From JAJDTR01 sp965220415 (GTDB lineage Bacteria; Poribacteria; WGA-4E; JAJDTR01): 64,000 nucleotides of DNA. The stretch's first letter is position 1. Each line of letters starts with the position of its first letter. Positions 52,939 through 62,147 of the stretch are shown one piece after another. Position numbers and translations under genes: made by a program. Below the pieces are notes generated by a model. That model made no database searches. It worked only from the letters and a program-made list of their open reading frames with translations, and was not told where the DNA came from. The stretch is taken from positions 4,216,001 to 4,280,000 of the forward strand of contig OZ244829.1 of NCBI GenBank assembly GCA_965220415.1. Reading direction: 5' to 3'.

Positions 52939-53739
52939 CTACTCTGCGATAGTGTACTCAATCAATTCGGTTATCCCGTCTTCGTCCTCGATTTTCACTA
53001 CTCCGACTTCGGGCGCAAGCCAGATGTTCTGCACTTCGGTGCGGAGTAGTTCCTCCTCTTCCTCATTAACGACCGCCGTAACTTTGGAATCGTACTGGAT
53101 TTTGAAACAGTCGTCGAACGTACCCGCCGGAGTTTCAACGGATTCCAAGCGGGTGACAATCCCCGTGTTCACCCAATTGAGCTCAAACGGTAGAATGAAA
53201 TTGCCCTGATCCCGGAAAATTACATTACCGGACGCCCTCATATCGATAACTTCCCACTGAATACCGCGATCGGGCGGAATGCGGAAAAAGACGAGTTCCT
53301 CTTGAGAAACTGCGTTCACGTTAATCTTGATGTTTCCAAACTCCTGATAGCTATCTCGAAGGAATTCTGTCAAATCGTCCTTATAAGCTCGATCAATCTC
53401 ATCTCCGACAAAGAAAAGAACACGATTTCGAGTTATCCGGTACGAGGGAGTCTTGAGAAAGTTGAATCGGGCATCTTCAATTGGCGGATCGTAATTGAAG
53501 ACGTGATAAAGGTACAGACCAATCTCTGCGGTTTCCGTAACTTCGCGCGCCCACTCGAAGCCGTCCGGGTTCCGGTAAACCCATCGACTCCCAATCGTAT
53601 TTGGATAGTAGTTTGGCGGCTCCTCGACAGGTCTTACGACATTTTCCCTTGTAATGCCTTCGTTTCCATCTCCGCATCCAAGAATCATGAGCAGAAGAAT
53701 CGGAATGCAAAGCGTTCCGCGCAACAGTCGATTGCACAT
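52939..53739 (-). CDS. Lipoprotein of a tandem paralogue pair, copy B
   Basis: A 266-aa lipoprotein (lipobox MILGC). Family unknown to me. It shares with the neighbour upstream the mature start NYYPNTIGSRWVYRNPDG, the segments YHVFNYDPPIEDARFNFLKT and ESVETPAGTFDDCFKIQY, and the end VWLAPEVGVVKIE-like (here IWLAPEVGVVKIEDEDG). A similar one-domain plan (SxWxYxxxDG ... VxTPAGxFxxCxxI ... WLAPGVGxVK) occurs in exported proteins of unknown role. ATG 53739 has AGGAACGAGAG nearby. 104 bases downstream of copy A. Confidence 0.78.
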   Translation of the reverse strand: MCNRLLRGTLCIPILLLMILGCGDGNEGITRENVVRPVEEPPNYYPNTIGSRWVYRNPDGFEWAREVTETAEIGLYLYHVFNYDPPIEDARFNFLKTPSYRITRNRVLFFVGDEIDRAYKDDLTEFLRDSYQEFGNIKINVNAVSQEELVFFRIPPDRGIQWEVIDMRASGNVIFRDQGNFILPFELNWVNTGIVTRLESVETPAGTFDDCFKIQYDSKVTAVVNEEEEELLRTEVQNIWLAPEVGVVKIEDEDGITELIEYTIAE

Positions 53740-53843
53740 ATTCTCTCGTTCCTCCCAATGTCGATTGCGGAATGGTCTCGGTGTGCCTGGGTTGGAGAGA
53801 TAGGTCGCGTCGTTTCGCAGGCTTATTAACGCATAACCGGAGG

Positions 53844-54713
53844 TTATCGTTCCTCCGCGAGATGGTATTCAATCAATTCTGCCGTTCTCTCCGTACCCTC
53901 TATCTTGACCGGTCCCACCCCTGGCGCTAACCACACCGTTTCCAAGTTTAAGTTCGGCATTAAGTTCGAAAACAGGGACGACAACTCTTCGCGGAGAGGC
54001 TTTTCGCGGTCGCGCCATACATCCTCCCAAAAGCCGCGGCCTCGCTCGTCGGGGCCCCACTCAAATTCTATCGACTCCTTCGTCTCGTACTGGATTTTTA
54101 GGCATCTCTCGAAACTGCCGGCAGGTGTCTCAACGGATTCGTGGAAGCCAGCGGTTCCCGTGACTGACCAATCGGCTTCAAATGTATGGCGGAACTCACC
54201 GATACCTTCGCCCCCTCTCAGATTAATATTGAGCGCATCCCATGTCAGTCCGGCGGAAAGTGGAAGGCGAAGCATTGTTAATTCTCCATCGGAGACAATT
54301 TTTGTCTTGTAAAATTCCAGATAGAAGTTGTCAATTTGATGGATCGCATCCCGGACGGCGTCATCGATCTCATTTTCAATCAGAAGTAGAAGTCGGTTAG
54401 GCGCTATGGCATACGCAGGAGTTTTGAGGAACTCAAATTTGACATCGTCTAGTGGCGGGTGATAGTTGAAGACATGGTAGAGATACAAGCCAATATCCTT
54501 GGATTCCTTAACTTCGCGCACCCATTCTGAACCGTCAGGATTTCGGTAAACCCACCGGCTGCCGACGGTCATGGGAAAGTAGTTGGGAACAACCTTGTCT
54601 GGATTTACATCCATTACGGGTTCCTTCATAATCTCTTCCCCGCCGCCGCACCCAAAAATGAGCAGGAGAACAAAAGACGGGGGAATCAATCCGAGAAATC
54701 GACGTATGGACAT
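53844..54713 (-). CDS. Lipoprotein of a tandem paralogue pair, copy A
   Basis: A 289-aa lipoprotein (lipobox IFGC) paralogous to the next gene: NYFPMTVGSRWVYRNPDGSE, LYHVFNYHPPLDDVKFEFLK, ESVETPAGSFERCLKIQYE and VWLAPGVGPVKIEGTERTAE. It carries an extra 40-residue charged insert before the last strand (about residues 220-260). ATG 54713 is preferred over 54764 because AAGGAAGG lies five bases before it and the signal peptide starts there. A remnant of a third copy lies at 56615-56740. Confidence 0.8.
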   Translation of the reverse strand: MSIRRFLGLIPPSFVLLLIFGCGGGEEIMKEPVMDVNPDKVVPNYFPMTVGSRWVYRNPDGSEWVREVKESKDIGLYLYHVFNYHPPLDDVKFEFLKTPAYAIAPNRLLLLIENEIDDAVRDAIHQIDNFYLEFYKTKIVSDGELTMLRLPLSAGLTWDALNINLRGGEGIGEFRHTFEADWSVTGTAGFHESVETPAGSFERCLKIQYETKESIEFEWGPDERGRGFWEDVWRDREKPLREELSSLFSNLMPNLNLETVWLAPGVGPVKIEGTERTAELIEYHLAEER

Positions 54714-54770
54714 TTTTACCTTCCTTGGACCGTAGTTCAACATAGCCTGATTGGAATGGGACATATTTTC

Positions 54771-56204
54771 TCAATTCGGGGAGACAGATCTGCTTTCTCC
54801 GCTCAATCGAGAGCGCAACTGCGTTAATTGCGGGCTTAATGTAACGGGGTATGCCTCACTGTCGGTTAACGTCGTGTGGCGTTCGGGCAGCTTTGATAGT
54901 TCCTCCGTTGCTCTGGTTTGCAATTCCGTGACGGAAGGAAAATTGTAGACTAATCTCCCTTCACGCACAATTGGGGTGAGCAATGCCTCGCCTTCTTGAG
55001 AAGACTCGCTCCACAGGCTAATCACATCCCTTGCGTAACTGCCGTCGGCGTTGAGAAAACGATATACCTGCTTCCGTGCGGGTAACGTCGATTTTTCCGG
55101 TTCATCGCTAAATTTCATCGTGGGAATCACATCGCTTCCTTCAATACGTTCGACGTGCTTGTAAACGCCGGGTAACGCGGATACCCCGCCTTCACCCGTC
55201 AGTGGATTGAAGTTTGCGCCGGTCGCCAGGCGTGTCCCGATGCCGAACCCGTCAATCGGCGCCCTCTGCGCTAATAGTTGGTCGATTTCGAATTCGTCTA
55301 GGTCGCCACTGGCAAAGATTTGAACGTAGGCAAGCCCAGCCGCATCAAGTATGGATCGTACCTCTTGACTCAGCTTCAAAAGGTCGCCGCTGTCAAGCCG
55401 CACCCCTCTTAAGCGGTAGCCCTGCGCTTCCATCTCCTTTCCGACGAGGCACGCGTTTTTCGCCCCTTGAATCGTGTCATACGTGTCGATGAGTAACACC
55501 GTATTGTGCGGAAAGGATTTGGCGTAGGCGCGGAACGCCTCTAATTCAGTCGGTCGGTCCAGGATAAACTTGTGCGCAACCGTCCCGACGCAGGGAATAT
55601 CGAAATACCTCCCGGCAACGACCAAGGAAGTTCCCGCCACGCCGCCGATAAACGACGCTCGCGCCGCCAGTATGCCCGCATCGCGTCCGTGTGCCCGCCG
55701 CGCACCGAAATCAAAGCAGGCGGCTCCGCGCGCGGCGCGAATCATTCGCGATGTCTTCGTCGCTATTAGCGTCTGGAAATTCATGACGCTCAGAAGGTAG
55801 GTTTCAAACATTTGAACGTCGATTGTCGGTGCGGTGATATTTATCAGCGGCTCGTTCGCAAAAACGGGCGTTCCCTCGGGGATGGCATAAATATCGCCGC
55901 CAAACTTGAAACCCCTAAGATAGTCGACGAACTCGTCGCTCATATCCCCCGCCATCCGACTCTTTCGAAGCCACTCCAGGTCGGCATCAGTGAAACGAAG
56001 GCTTAAGATGTAGTGGACGACCTGCTCCAACCCGGCAAGGATGAGATAGCCCCCCTGTGGAATTGAGCGCACGAAGTAGTTCGCGGTACAGATCGCCTGG
56101 TTTCCGTCATTCACGTCCGCCTGCGCCATGGTGAACTCGTAGAAATCCGCGAACAGTGCCATCTGCGATTCACTCAGAAGTGCGGATGTGGGAGAGCGCT
56201 TCAC
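54771..56204 (-). CDS. pncB: Nicotinate phosphoribosyltransferase
   Basis: A 477-aa NAPRTase that makes nicotinate mononucleotide in NAD salvage. Segments: LFADFYEFTMAQADV near residue 18, GGYLILAGLEQ, ACFDFGARRAHGRDAG, GTVAHKFILDRPTE, TVLLIDTYDT and RLDSGDLLKLSQEVR, in family order. Usual full length. ATG 56204. The lipoprotein copy A gene starts 58 bases downstream on the same strand. Confidence 0.94.
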   Translation of the reverse strand: MKRSPTSALLSESQMALFADFYEFTMAQADVNDGNQAICTANYFVRSIPQGGYLILAGLEQVVHYILSLRFTDADLEWLRKSRMAGDMSDEFVDYLRGFKFGGDIYAIPEGTPVFANEPLINITAPTIDVQMFETYLLSVMNFQTLIATKTSRMIRAARGAACFDFGARRAHGRDAGILAARASFIGGVAGTSLVVAGRYFDIPCVGTVAHKFILDRPTELEAFRAYAKSFPHNTVLLIDTYDTIQGAKNACLVGKEMEAQGYRLRGVRLDSGDLLKLSQEVRSILDAAGLAYVQIFASGDLDEFEIDQLLAQRAPIDGFGIGTRLATGANFNPLTGEGGVSALPGVYKHVERIEGSDVIPTMKFSDEPEKSTLPARKQVYRFLNADGSYARDVISLWSESSQEGEALLTPIVREGRLVYNFPSVTELQTRATEELSKLPERHTTLTDSEAYPVTLSPQLTQLRSRLSGESRSVSPN

Positions 56205-56614
56205 TGTTCAAACCTCTACTTTGGTACCAATCTCATGCGGGTCTACGTGTCCACCTTGTTAACAGCAGGACCGAACAATGGCGATCGGATGCTAACTTAG
56301 ATTGCCGAGGCAAGTCAATGTTTTTGTATTAGGCAAAGAAATGGTCTGCGCAGGGTTGATACATGACAGGACAACATCAAGAGTGCCACGGATTAACATG
56401 GATAAACACGCAAGAAAGAGATGCTTAGAATTTACGCGAATGTTGTTGATTGCGTGGAATCAATTGAGCGGATAGATTGAGCTGCTGGACAAGAAACGCA
56501 GTACAAATCCTGCTGCGACGGGAATTCTAGGGGGATTCCGTCTGCCGTACCATCACAGCGGCACATAAGATTAATCGGATTTCACGCAGAATCAACGGAC
56601 ATGTTAACTATCTT

Positions 56615-56740
56615 AATGCTGGAATCGGGTTGGAAACGATGTGGTTAGCGCCAGGGATTGGATCGGTGAAAATAGTGGGCACGGAGAGCACTGCGGTATT
56701 CATTGACTACGAAGTAAAAGCAGTGGCCAGTGGTCAGTGA
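56615..56740 (+). pseudogene. Remnant of a third copy of the tandem lipoprotein
   Basis: The plus-strand frame reads NAGIGLETMWLAPGIGSVKI then VGTESTAVFIDYEVKAV and a stop. It aligns with the C-terminus of the lipoprotein at 53844-54713 (LNLETVWLAPGVGPVKIEGTER...). The signal peptide and most of the mature part are lost. It is on the opposite strand to the pair and 1.9 kb away. The rest of 56205-56614 shows no gene. Confidence 0.7.
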
Positions 56741-56755
56741 CCAGTGTCCAGTTGA
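56721..56755 (+). repeat. Five tandem CAGTGNN heptamers
   Basis: CAGTGGC, CAGTGGT, CAGTGAC, CAGTGTC and CAGTTGA in exact register, overlapping the end of the lipoprotein remnant and supplying its last codons. A related TAGTGNN array is at 30564-30591. Confidence 0.65.
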
Positions 56756-56807
56756 ATGAATAGTGAAGGCGATAGATTATCCTACTCGCTAATCACTCGC
56801 TTGATGG

Positions 56808-57094
56808 CTAAGAGCCTGTTTGAATAATCGGTAGCAAAGCCATTTTTGGTTATTTGAAGACAGATTTTTTCATGTTTTTGTAATTGCTCGCAATGTACCT
56901 GTGAGATCTCTATCGCGCTCCTTATTCAGTCGCTTGATCTCGCTGGGGCTTGTATGTGCGGGGCTTCGGTGTTTCTACACACCTTTCGCCCCTCCGGGGC
57001 TTTCAAAGGCTGGTGCGCAGGGGATTTCTATCGCCAGCGCTATCCGCTTAGTTGATCGCACCCTACAAACTGTATTTTTCAAACAGGTTCTTAG
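56808..57094. repeat. 287-bp element with 19-bp inverted ends (MITE-like)
   Basis: CTAAGAGCCTGTTTGAATA (56808-56826) and TTTTCAAACAGGTTCTTAG (57076-57094) are inverted with two mismatches. The inside holds TCTATCGC/TTGATC blocks and a GTTTCTACACACCTT segment. Its right part also occurs at 1612-1760. No open frame, no clear target duplication. Positions 57095-57289 show no gene. Confidence 0.7.
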
Positions 57095-57289
57095 GTTAAG
57101 TAATCTTCGTCCATAGATAGTCAATTATTTTTCGTCTGCACTTGGTTTCAGGAGGCAGACATGTTCTTGTGTCATCTCCTCAGAAGGCAATCCTCATTGA
57201 GGAGCAGAAAAAATAAGGCAGGGCGCGAGAATGGCAATTCTTTCTTTGCCAGGGGTTCTATCCGATGGCCGGATGCTCGAAATCGCGCT

Positions 57290-57895
57290 TTACATCTGGC
57301 GGAAAAGCGCGATTACCTTCCCTAAAATCTGCACGTCATTGACGACGATTGGGGACAGTGCGCGGTTTTCCGGTTGTAAACGGATTTTGTCCCCGTCAAC
57401 GAAAAATCGTTTGACTGTCGCTTCTTCTTCCAGTAGCGCAACGACAATATCCCCGGCATCTGCATGTTCCTGAGATCTGACTACCACGAAATCGCCCTCG
57501 AAAATCCCCGCATCAATCATACTCGACCCCTTGACACGCAGGGCAAAGCATGTATCGCCGCTTGCCATATCGTTCGGCAACGGCAATGTTCCGTCTATGT
57601 TCTGAGATGCGAGAAGCGGCGTGCCGGCCGCAACCCGGCCAACAATTGGCACTTCGATTGATTGAGCCGGTCCCTTTGACAGGAACTCCATAACCTCAAT
57701 CGCTCGCGGTTTACCCGGCACGCGCCGGATATACTCCTTCTTCTCAATGGCGTTAAGATGGTCGTGAGCACCCTTTTCCGAGATCTCGAATTCTGCCGCA
57801 ATCTCGCGCACAGTCGGCGGATAGCCGGCTTTTTGAACCTGATTGCAGATGAATTTGTAAATTCTTTCTTGTCGATGTGTTAATTTTTTCCGCAC
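57290..57895 (-). CDS. lexA: LexA SOS repressor
   Basis: A 201-aa self-cleaving repressor. N-terminal winged helix: YPPTVREIAAEFEISEKGAH at about residues 25-44. Cleavage site Ala90-Gly91 (RVAAGT), catalytic Ser125 (GSSMIDAGI) and Lys162 (EATVKRFF) are all present. It starts with GTG at 57895, six bases after AGGAGG. A consensus-like promoter is at 57963-57991. No E. coli-type CTGT-N8-ACAG or Bacillus-type GAAC-N4-GTTC box was seen upstream. Confidence 0.96.
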   Translation of the reverse strand: MRKKLTHRQERIYKFICNQVQKAGYPPTVREIAAEFEISEKGAHDHLNAIEKKEYIRRVPGKPRAIEVMEFLSKGPAQSIEVPIVGRVAAGTPLLASQNIDGTLPLPNDMASGDTCFALRVKGSSMIDAGIFEGDFVVVRSQEHADAGDIVVALLEEEATVKRFFVDGDKIRLQPENRALSPIVVNDVQILGKVIALFRQM

Positions 57896-57962
57896 GGGTT
57901 ACCTCCTCTCTGATACAACCGAAACTTGCTGAAATACGACTGCTTCCAACCGGACTTATAAA

Positions 57963-57991
57963 ACTATACTATACACGGGTTAAGTTGTCAA
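57963..57991 (-). promoter_or_regulatory. Promoter for lexA
   Basis: Minus strand TTGACA (57991-57986) and TATAGT (57968-57963), 17 bases apart, about 70 bases before the GTG start. The -10 lies in an AT-rich tract with two ACTATA copies that could hold an operator. Confidence 0.75.
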
Positions 57992-58454
57992 GCTAAATTC
58001 GAAAAAAAATTGCACAACGTGAGTTTTTGGATAGAAAAAGGGGTATTTCGAAGCCTATGAAATTGGAAGGATGGAAACGCGGAAGATTGGAAGGATGACC
58101 TAACATCGACTGTCGAGACCGAGTTTTTTTCCGCAAAACTCAGCGCCTATGTCCGAATAGTCTCAGCCGTTATTGGGGGGCGCGTAGGGAATACGGTAGT
58201 GCGCAAGAAACAGCCATGTTTCACACTCCGGCGGAGTGTCATGTGTATAGCAATGAGGCGTACCCATTCCCCAATCCAGCGGGAATCAAGGGAATGGATA
58301 TGAGTGTGATAGAGATCTTCTATGTCCATAGAGCCTACAAAGCAGCGTTGGTTGATACTGGCAGAGGCGCAAGAAGAGTCGAGTTTTCATTGTACCTATT
58401 ATGTCGCAGCCATTTTACCAACCACTGACCTGGGCACTAACCACAATTCGGTTT
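57992..58454. other. Gap without a supported gene
   Basis: Contains two short direct copies of GATTGGAAGGATG-like sequence (58064-58099) and a 70-codon open frame at 58216 whose composition gives no family signal and no ribosome site. I do not call a gene here. Confidence 0.5.
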
Positions 58455-59714
58455 CTAGCCCGGTGCAGACCAATCCAAACAGATTAGTTCTTCGGTATTC
58501 CGCAAATACAGTTTGCCACCGGACAGTGTGGGCATGGTCCAACACCGTCCGTCAAATATTCTTGTCTTTGCAATCTCCTCATATTGGTTAGGCGCCGCTT
58601 TGGCTAAGATAAGATTGCCTCCCTCTCCAAGGATAATCAGGTTGCCATCGGCGTAAATCAGCGAACCCTTTCCAAAACCGCGTTTGACCCACTGCTCTTC
58701 ACCGGTCTCCGCGTCGATGCACTTCAAGAACGCGTTATCGAATCCGTACAAATAGCCGTCATGTAAAACAGAGGACGAAAAGTGGTTTTTCATTTCACGG
58801 CTTGTCCAGACTTCGGCAGCCGTGAGTCCGCCATCAGTTTCCATGATTTGAACTACGGCAGCCCCCATATCGTATCCGGACGAGATGAAAATCTTGTCGG
58901 GCGGAATAAAGATGGGGGTAGCGGCGTTCACGTTGAAACGGGTTGGCCAATCATAGCGCCAGTATATCTCTCCATCTTTCGGAGAAACGGAGACGAGACC
59001 TCTGCCTGTAAAAAACACGGTTTGCCGCTTTCCCGAGATTGTCTCTGTAATGGGTGATGAATACCCGATCGCGTCATCCTCGGAACTCCAAACTATCTTT
59101 CCATTTCTTTTATCACACGCCACAAGCGCTTTTCCAGATTCTCCGCCGGTCTCAACGAGTAGTAACTCCCCCTCAATGATTGGTGACACGGAAAAACCGT
59201 GGCGCGGCACGTTACTGGAGAACGCCTTGGTGAAGTCGTGACTCCATAACTCTTTGCCGTTGAGTGCATCAAGGGCAACCAACCTGCCGTAAGCGCTGAG
59301 AACATAGACCTTGTCGTCATCGACCGTCGGTGTGGCACGAGGTCCATCTCCCCCCTGACGATTTTCAAAACGGTAATCATCAAGGTAACGCCAGATTTCG
59401 TTCCCGCTTGCCGCATCAAGGCACACGACAATCTCATCCTCGCCTTTGACGAACATCGTAAAGGCTCGGCCATTAGAAATCGAAACGCCCGAGAATCCTT
59501 CCCCGAGAGAAATTCGCCAAAGTTCTTTCGGACCGTCGTTGGACCAACCTCGGAGTAGGCCGGTTTCCACCGAGATTCCATCCCGGCTCGGTCCCCGCCA
59601 TTGGTGCCAATCACGATTATTAGCTTCGTTTTCCGCCGTGTAGGCGGCTATAGTTCCAACACAAAATAGTGCTAGGATTGCGAAAATTCCACGAGATGAA
59701 CCCTTCAATTTCAT
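58455..59714 (-). CDS. PQQ-like beta-propeller repeat protein
   Basis: A 419-aa exported protein with a signal peptide (residues about 8-27) and PQQ-type propeller blades: WHQWRGPSRDGIS near the start, then repeats such as VVCLDAASGNEIWRY, VALDALNGKELWS and IDAETGEEQWVKRG. Proteins that open with WPQWRGPxRDG are common exported propellers in Planctomycetes- and Poribacteria-like genomes; most have no known enzyme activity. ATG 59714 is four bases from the stop of the RseB-like gene, whose last codons (AAAAAGGAA) provide the ribosome site, so it belongs to that operon. Confidence 0.88.
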   Translation of the reverse strand: MKLKGSSRGIFAILALFCVGTIAAYTAENEANNRDWHQWRGPSRDGISVETGLLRGWSNDGPKELWRISLGEGFSGVSISNGRAFTMFVKGEDEIVVCLDAASGNEIWRYLDDYRFENRQGGDGPRATPTVDDDKVYVLSAYGRLVALDALNGKELWSHDFTKAFSSNVPRHGFSVSPIIEGELLLVETGGESGKALVACDKRNGKIVWSSEDDAIGYSSPITETISGKRQTVFFTGRGLVSVSPKDGEIYWRYDWPTRFNVNAATPIFIPPDKIFISSGYDMGAAVVQIMETDGGLTAAEVWTSREMKNHFSSSVLHDGYLYGFDNAFLKCIDAETGEEQWVKRGFGKGSLIYADGNLIILGEGGNLILAKAAPNQYEEIAKTRIFDGRCWTMPTLSGGKLYLRNTEELICLDWSAPG

Positions 59715-59718
59715 GCGA

Positions 59719-60957
59719 TTATTCCTTTTTCATTTCTTTTTGGCTTGCGAGAATGACTGACTCGGCGACTTTAATCAACTCGGACCAGTCCAGTTCTCCG
59801 ATTAGTGTAAAATCAACTCCGGAATTGGACCATTCAAGGATATAGGCCTGATGTTGCTTCATCACGTGTATAGGTACATCATGATGTGTAAAGGTTTTGC
59901 CATGCTTGTGACGGTGCCCTCGATCAGAGCGACGGGATCTGCCTTTCCCTTTTCGCTCAAATAGCGAAAAAGTAGCCAATCCGTCAGTGTACCGCAGAAA
60001 CACAATTGATGCGCGGCGCTTGATGTGACGCGTGTCCAACAACTGAAATCCGGGGGGAAGGTAGGTGGGCTGCACGAGCCGAACGCCCAACGCCCTTTCC
60101 GCTTCCGCTTCCTTGATGGGGCGGCTTCGGCGTTCTCGTTTGTCGAATATCAGTTTCTCATCATTCTTTAATTCGACTAGCGTACTCTCGACTATTTCTC
60201 GATCAAACTCTATCCCCGTAAAGACGGATATGAATCGAAGGTGCCCGGCAGAATCAAATTCTTCGACTCGTAAGATAATCCCATTGCGGCGAGAAATGAA
60301 GAGACGCTTTGTAGGTCTACTCTCGAACCGGGGATAAATCTTGATCTCATTCGTTTTTTGACCCGCGATTGCGCTTCCCTCTGACAAGTGGAATCGATAG
60401 TTTTGCGCCATGAGTTTCATCTCTTCTTGGGATAGGTTACTTATCCGTTTCCGCTGCGGTAACAACCTTCTTCGACTAGAAAATCTATCGTCTCGACCAG
60501 CACGGCGATCTTTTCGATCTTTGTCTTTGGAGCGTTCCATCTCATGCTGTTTATTCCAACGCTCGTTTCCGATGATAGATAGAATCTTGAACGCATTGAC
60601 GTCCGGAGGATGGTGAATAACAAGATCTTCACGGACGGTCAACCCGTGCGGCGTGTGGAAAACAATCAATCGCGACCCCGTATAACTCACTTCATCTTCG
60701 GCGACGGCAATGTGCTTCAAAACTTCTAGAAACTGTTCCGGCGTACTGGAAGCAGCGTCTTCCGTAAAACCGAGAGACAAGGCGCAAACTACCAACATGG
60801 GGAATAGCCAAACAGCAGCGTGAATCCCGATTCGCGAGGGATTTCCTTGCCCGCTATGAAATTCCTGCAACCATCGACCTCTGGTATTAGGAACGCTTTT
60901 GGGCGATTTTCCGGCGTTTGAGAGCAGGCTGTTCGATTTCCCTATTGGATATTTCAT
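59719..60957 (-). CDS. RseB/MucB-like regulator of an ECF sigma factor
   Basis: A 412-aa protein with a single hydrophobic segment (about residues 47-65). Residues about 72-300 resemble the N-terminal lipid-binding-like domain of RseB/MucB (PEQFLEVLKHIAVAEDEVSY, IYPRFESRPTKRLFISRRNG), with an Arg/Lys-rich insert (about 140-170), and a smaller C-terminal domain has VRLVQPTYLPPGFQLLDTRH. Such proteins shield the anti-sigma factor from proteolysis. It starts three bases after the anti-sigma stop. Assignment rests on fold-like segments and operon position. Confidence 0.8.
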   Translation of the reverse strand: MKYPIGKSNSLLSNAGKSPKSVPNTRGRWLQEFHSGQGNPSRIGIHAAVWLFPMLVVCALSLGFTEDAASSTPEQFLEVLKHIAVAEDEVSYTGSRLIVFHTPHGLTVREDLVIHHPPDVNAFKILSIIGNERWNKQHEMERSKDKDRKDRRAGRDDRFSSRRRLLPQRKRISNLSQEEMKLMAQNYRFHLSEGSAIAGQKTNEIKIYPRFESRPTKRLFISRRNGIILRVEEFDSAGHLRFISVFTGIEFDREIVESTLVELKNDEKLIFDKRERRSRPIKEAEAERALGVRLVQPTYLPPGFQLLDTRHIKRRASIVFLRYTDGLATFSLFERKGKGRSRRSDRGHRHKHGKTFTHHDVPIHVMKQHQAYILEWSNSGVDFTLIGELDWSELIKVAESVILASQKEMKKE

Positions 60958-60960
60958 GGT

Positions 60961-61488
60961 TTAATCCCCAAGATAAACATCTACAAAAAGGCTTGTATCA
61001 TCCTCAACATTTGTGGGAAGTAGTGCCGTATTTGAGTTAGTCAACTCCGTAGTTCCGTCTGATTGCTCTGATTGTGATGAGTAATACACGGAATACTGCG
61101 TATGTTCCGAAAGATAGAGATCTAGCGAATCGTCGGAGGGCGGTGTCAAATTAAAATAGACCAGTGCAAAGAGTAGACATGCGGAGACCACCGCGAAAGT
61201 TCCGCCCATCACGGGTCGGAAAAACCACTCGCGAATCTCCTCTATACTCGGAAGGAATCTTCGGCACACCGGTCCGCGATCTGACAATTGCGGCAGCACG
61301 AGTTCTGCAATCGGAGGTGCTTCGTGTCTTAAGGCGCCAATGCTTTGACGATTCTGCTGAAAGTCCGAGAGTATCTCGACACATTCGTCGCAGGTATCCA
61401 AATGTGCTTCAACCCTTGCACGGCTCTCCGGATTTAACTGGTCGTCCAAGTATGCCGATAACTGTTTTTGAATGCGATTGTGGCTCAT
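60961..61488 (-). CDS. Zinc-finger anti-sigma factor (RseA/ZAS-like)
   Basis: A 175-aa membrane protein. The N-terminal cytoplasmic part has the zinc-binding anti-sigma motif HLDTCDEC (His-x3-Cys-x2-Cys) at residues 29-36, after LSAYLDDQLNPESRARVEAH. One transmembrane helix (about 93-112) leads to a short periplasmic tail. It should hold the ECF sigma factor encoded 15 bases upstream. ATG 61488 follows GGGAGAGAG. Confidence 0.9.
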   Translation of the reverse strand: MSHNRIQKQLSAYLDDQLNPESRARVEAHLDTCDECVEILSDFQQNRQSIGALRHEAPPIAELVLPQLSDRGPVCRRFLPSIEEIREWFFRPVMGGTFAVVSACLLFALVYFNLTPPSDDSLDLYLSEHTQYSVYYSSQSEQSDGTTELTNSNTALLPTNVEDDTSLFVDVYLGD

Positions 61489-61503
61489 GATTACTCTCTC
61501 CCA

Positions 61504-62130
61504 TCACGAAAATTGTAAGACCAATTCCCTCAAGGTCTTTCTGGCTTCATGCAGTTTTGATTTTACACGTCCAACCGAGCAGCCGATCACCTCTGCCAAT
61601 TCCTCATAGGAGAGGTCTTGCATTTCACGCAGGACTAAAACCTGGCGATAATCATCCTTCAACTCTGCGAGTGCCTTTTGAAGAATTTCGCGCTGTTCCA
61701 GGCGCAAAACCGATTTCTCAGGCGTTTCCGTGTCGACAGGCACCCAAGGTTGCGAATCGTCAATCTCCATAGCATCGGTTTGACGCCGCTTTTTCTGATC
61801 TTTGACATTGATACACCGGTTTGTCACGATTCGGTAAAGCCATGTCGAAAAACGCGATCGAAATCGGAACTGTCCGATATGTTCCCAAAGCCAGAGAAAA
61901 ACCTCCTGAGCCATGTCGGAGGCGTCTTCCCGAGTGCCGAGCATACCGTACGCAATATTGTACACCCACTGCTGGTAATGGAGGATAAGCGCCTCCATGG
62001 CGCGCTTGTCGCCATCTTGACAACGAACCACCAAATCCTTTTCCTGTTCCTTCGTCAATGCGTCCGCGACTTGGGTGTTCAGAGGCACAGCGGGCAATAT
62101 CTCCTCCAAAATCGGGTACACGGCATCCAT
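61504..62130 (-). CDS. ECF-family RNA polymerase sigma factor
   Basis: A 208-aa sigma-70 family protein with only regions 2 and 4: region 2 has VYNIAYGMLGTREDASDMAQ, EVFLWLWEHI and STWLYRIVTNRCIN; region 4 has ALAELKDDYRQVLVLREMQD and LSYEELAEVIGCSVGRVKSK. It is the first gene of the sigma/anti-sigma/RseB-like/PQQ operon. A possible ECF-type promoter and a 5' hairpin lie upstream, which would fit autoregulation. ATG 62130; the ribosome site is weak. Confidence 0.95.
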   Translation of the reverse strand: MDAVYPILEEILPAVPLNTQVADALTKEQEKDLVVRCQDGDKRAMEALILHYQQWVYNIAYGMLGTREDASDMAQEVFLWLWEHIGQFRFRSRFSTWLYRIVTNRCINVKDQKKRRQTDAMEIDDSQPWVPVDTETPEKSVLRLEQREILQKALAELKDDYRQVLVLREMQDLSYEELAEVIGCSVGRVKSKLHEARKTLRELVLQFS

Positions 62131-62147
62131 CCTGAGACGCGTTGGCT

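Noticed and set aside
57896..57991. LexA operator of known type
   Set aside because: Neither CTGT-N8-ACAG nor GAAC-N4-GTTC was found; the operator of this lineage is unknown to me.
58216..58428. 70-codon plus-strand frame
   Set aside because: No ribosome site, no signal or domain, and a competing overlapping frame; not called as a gene.
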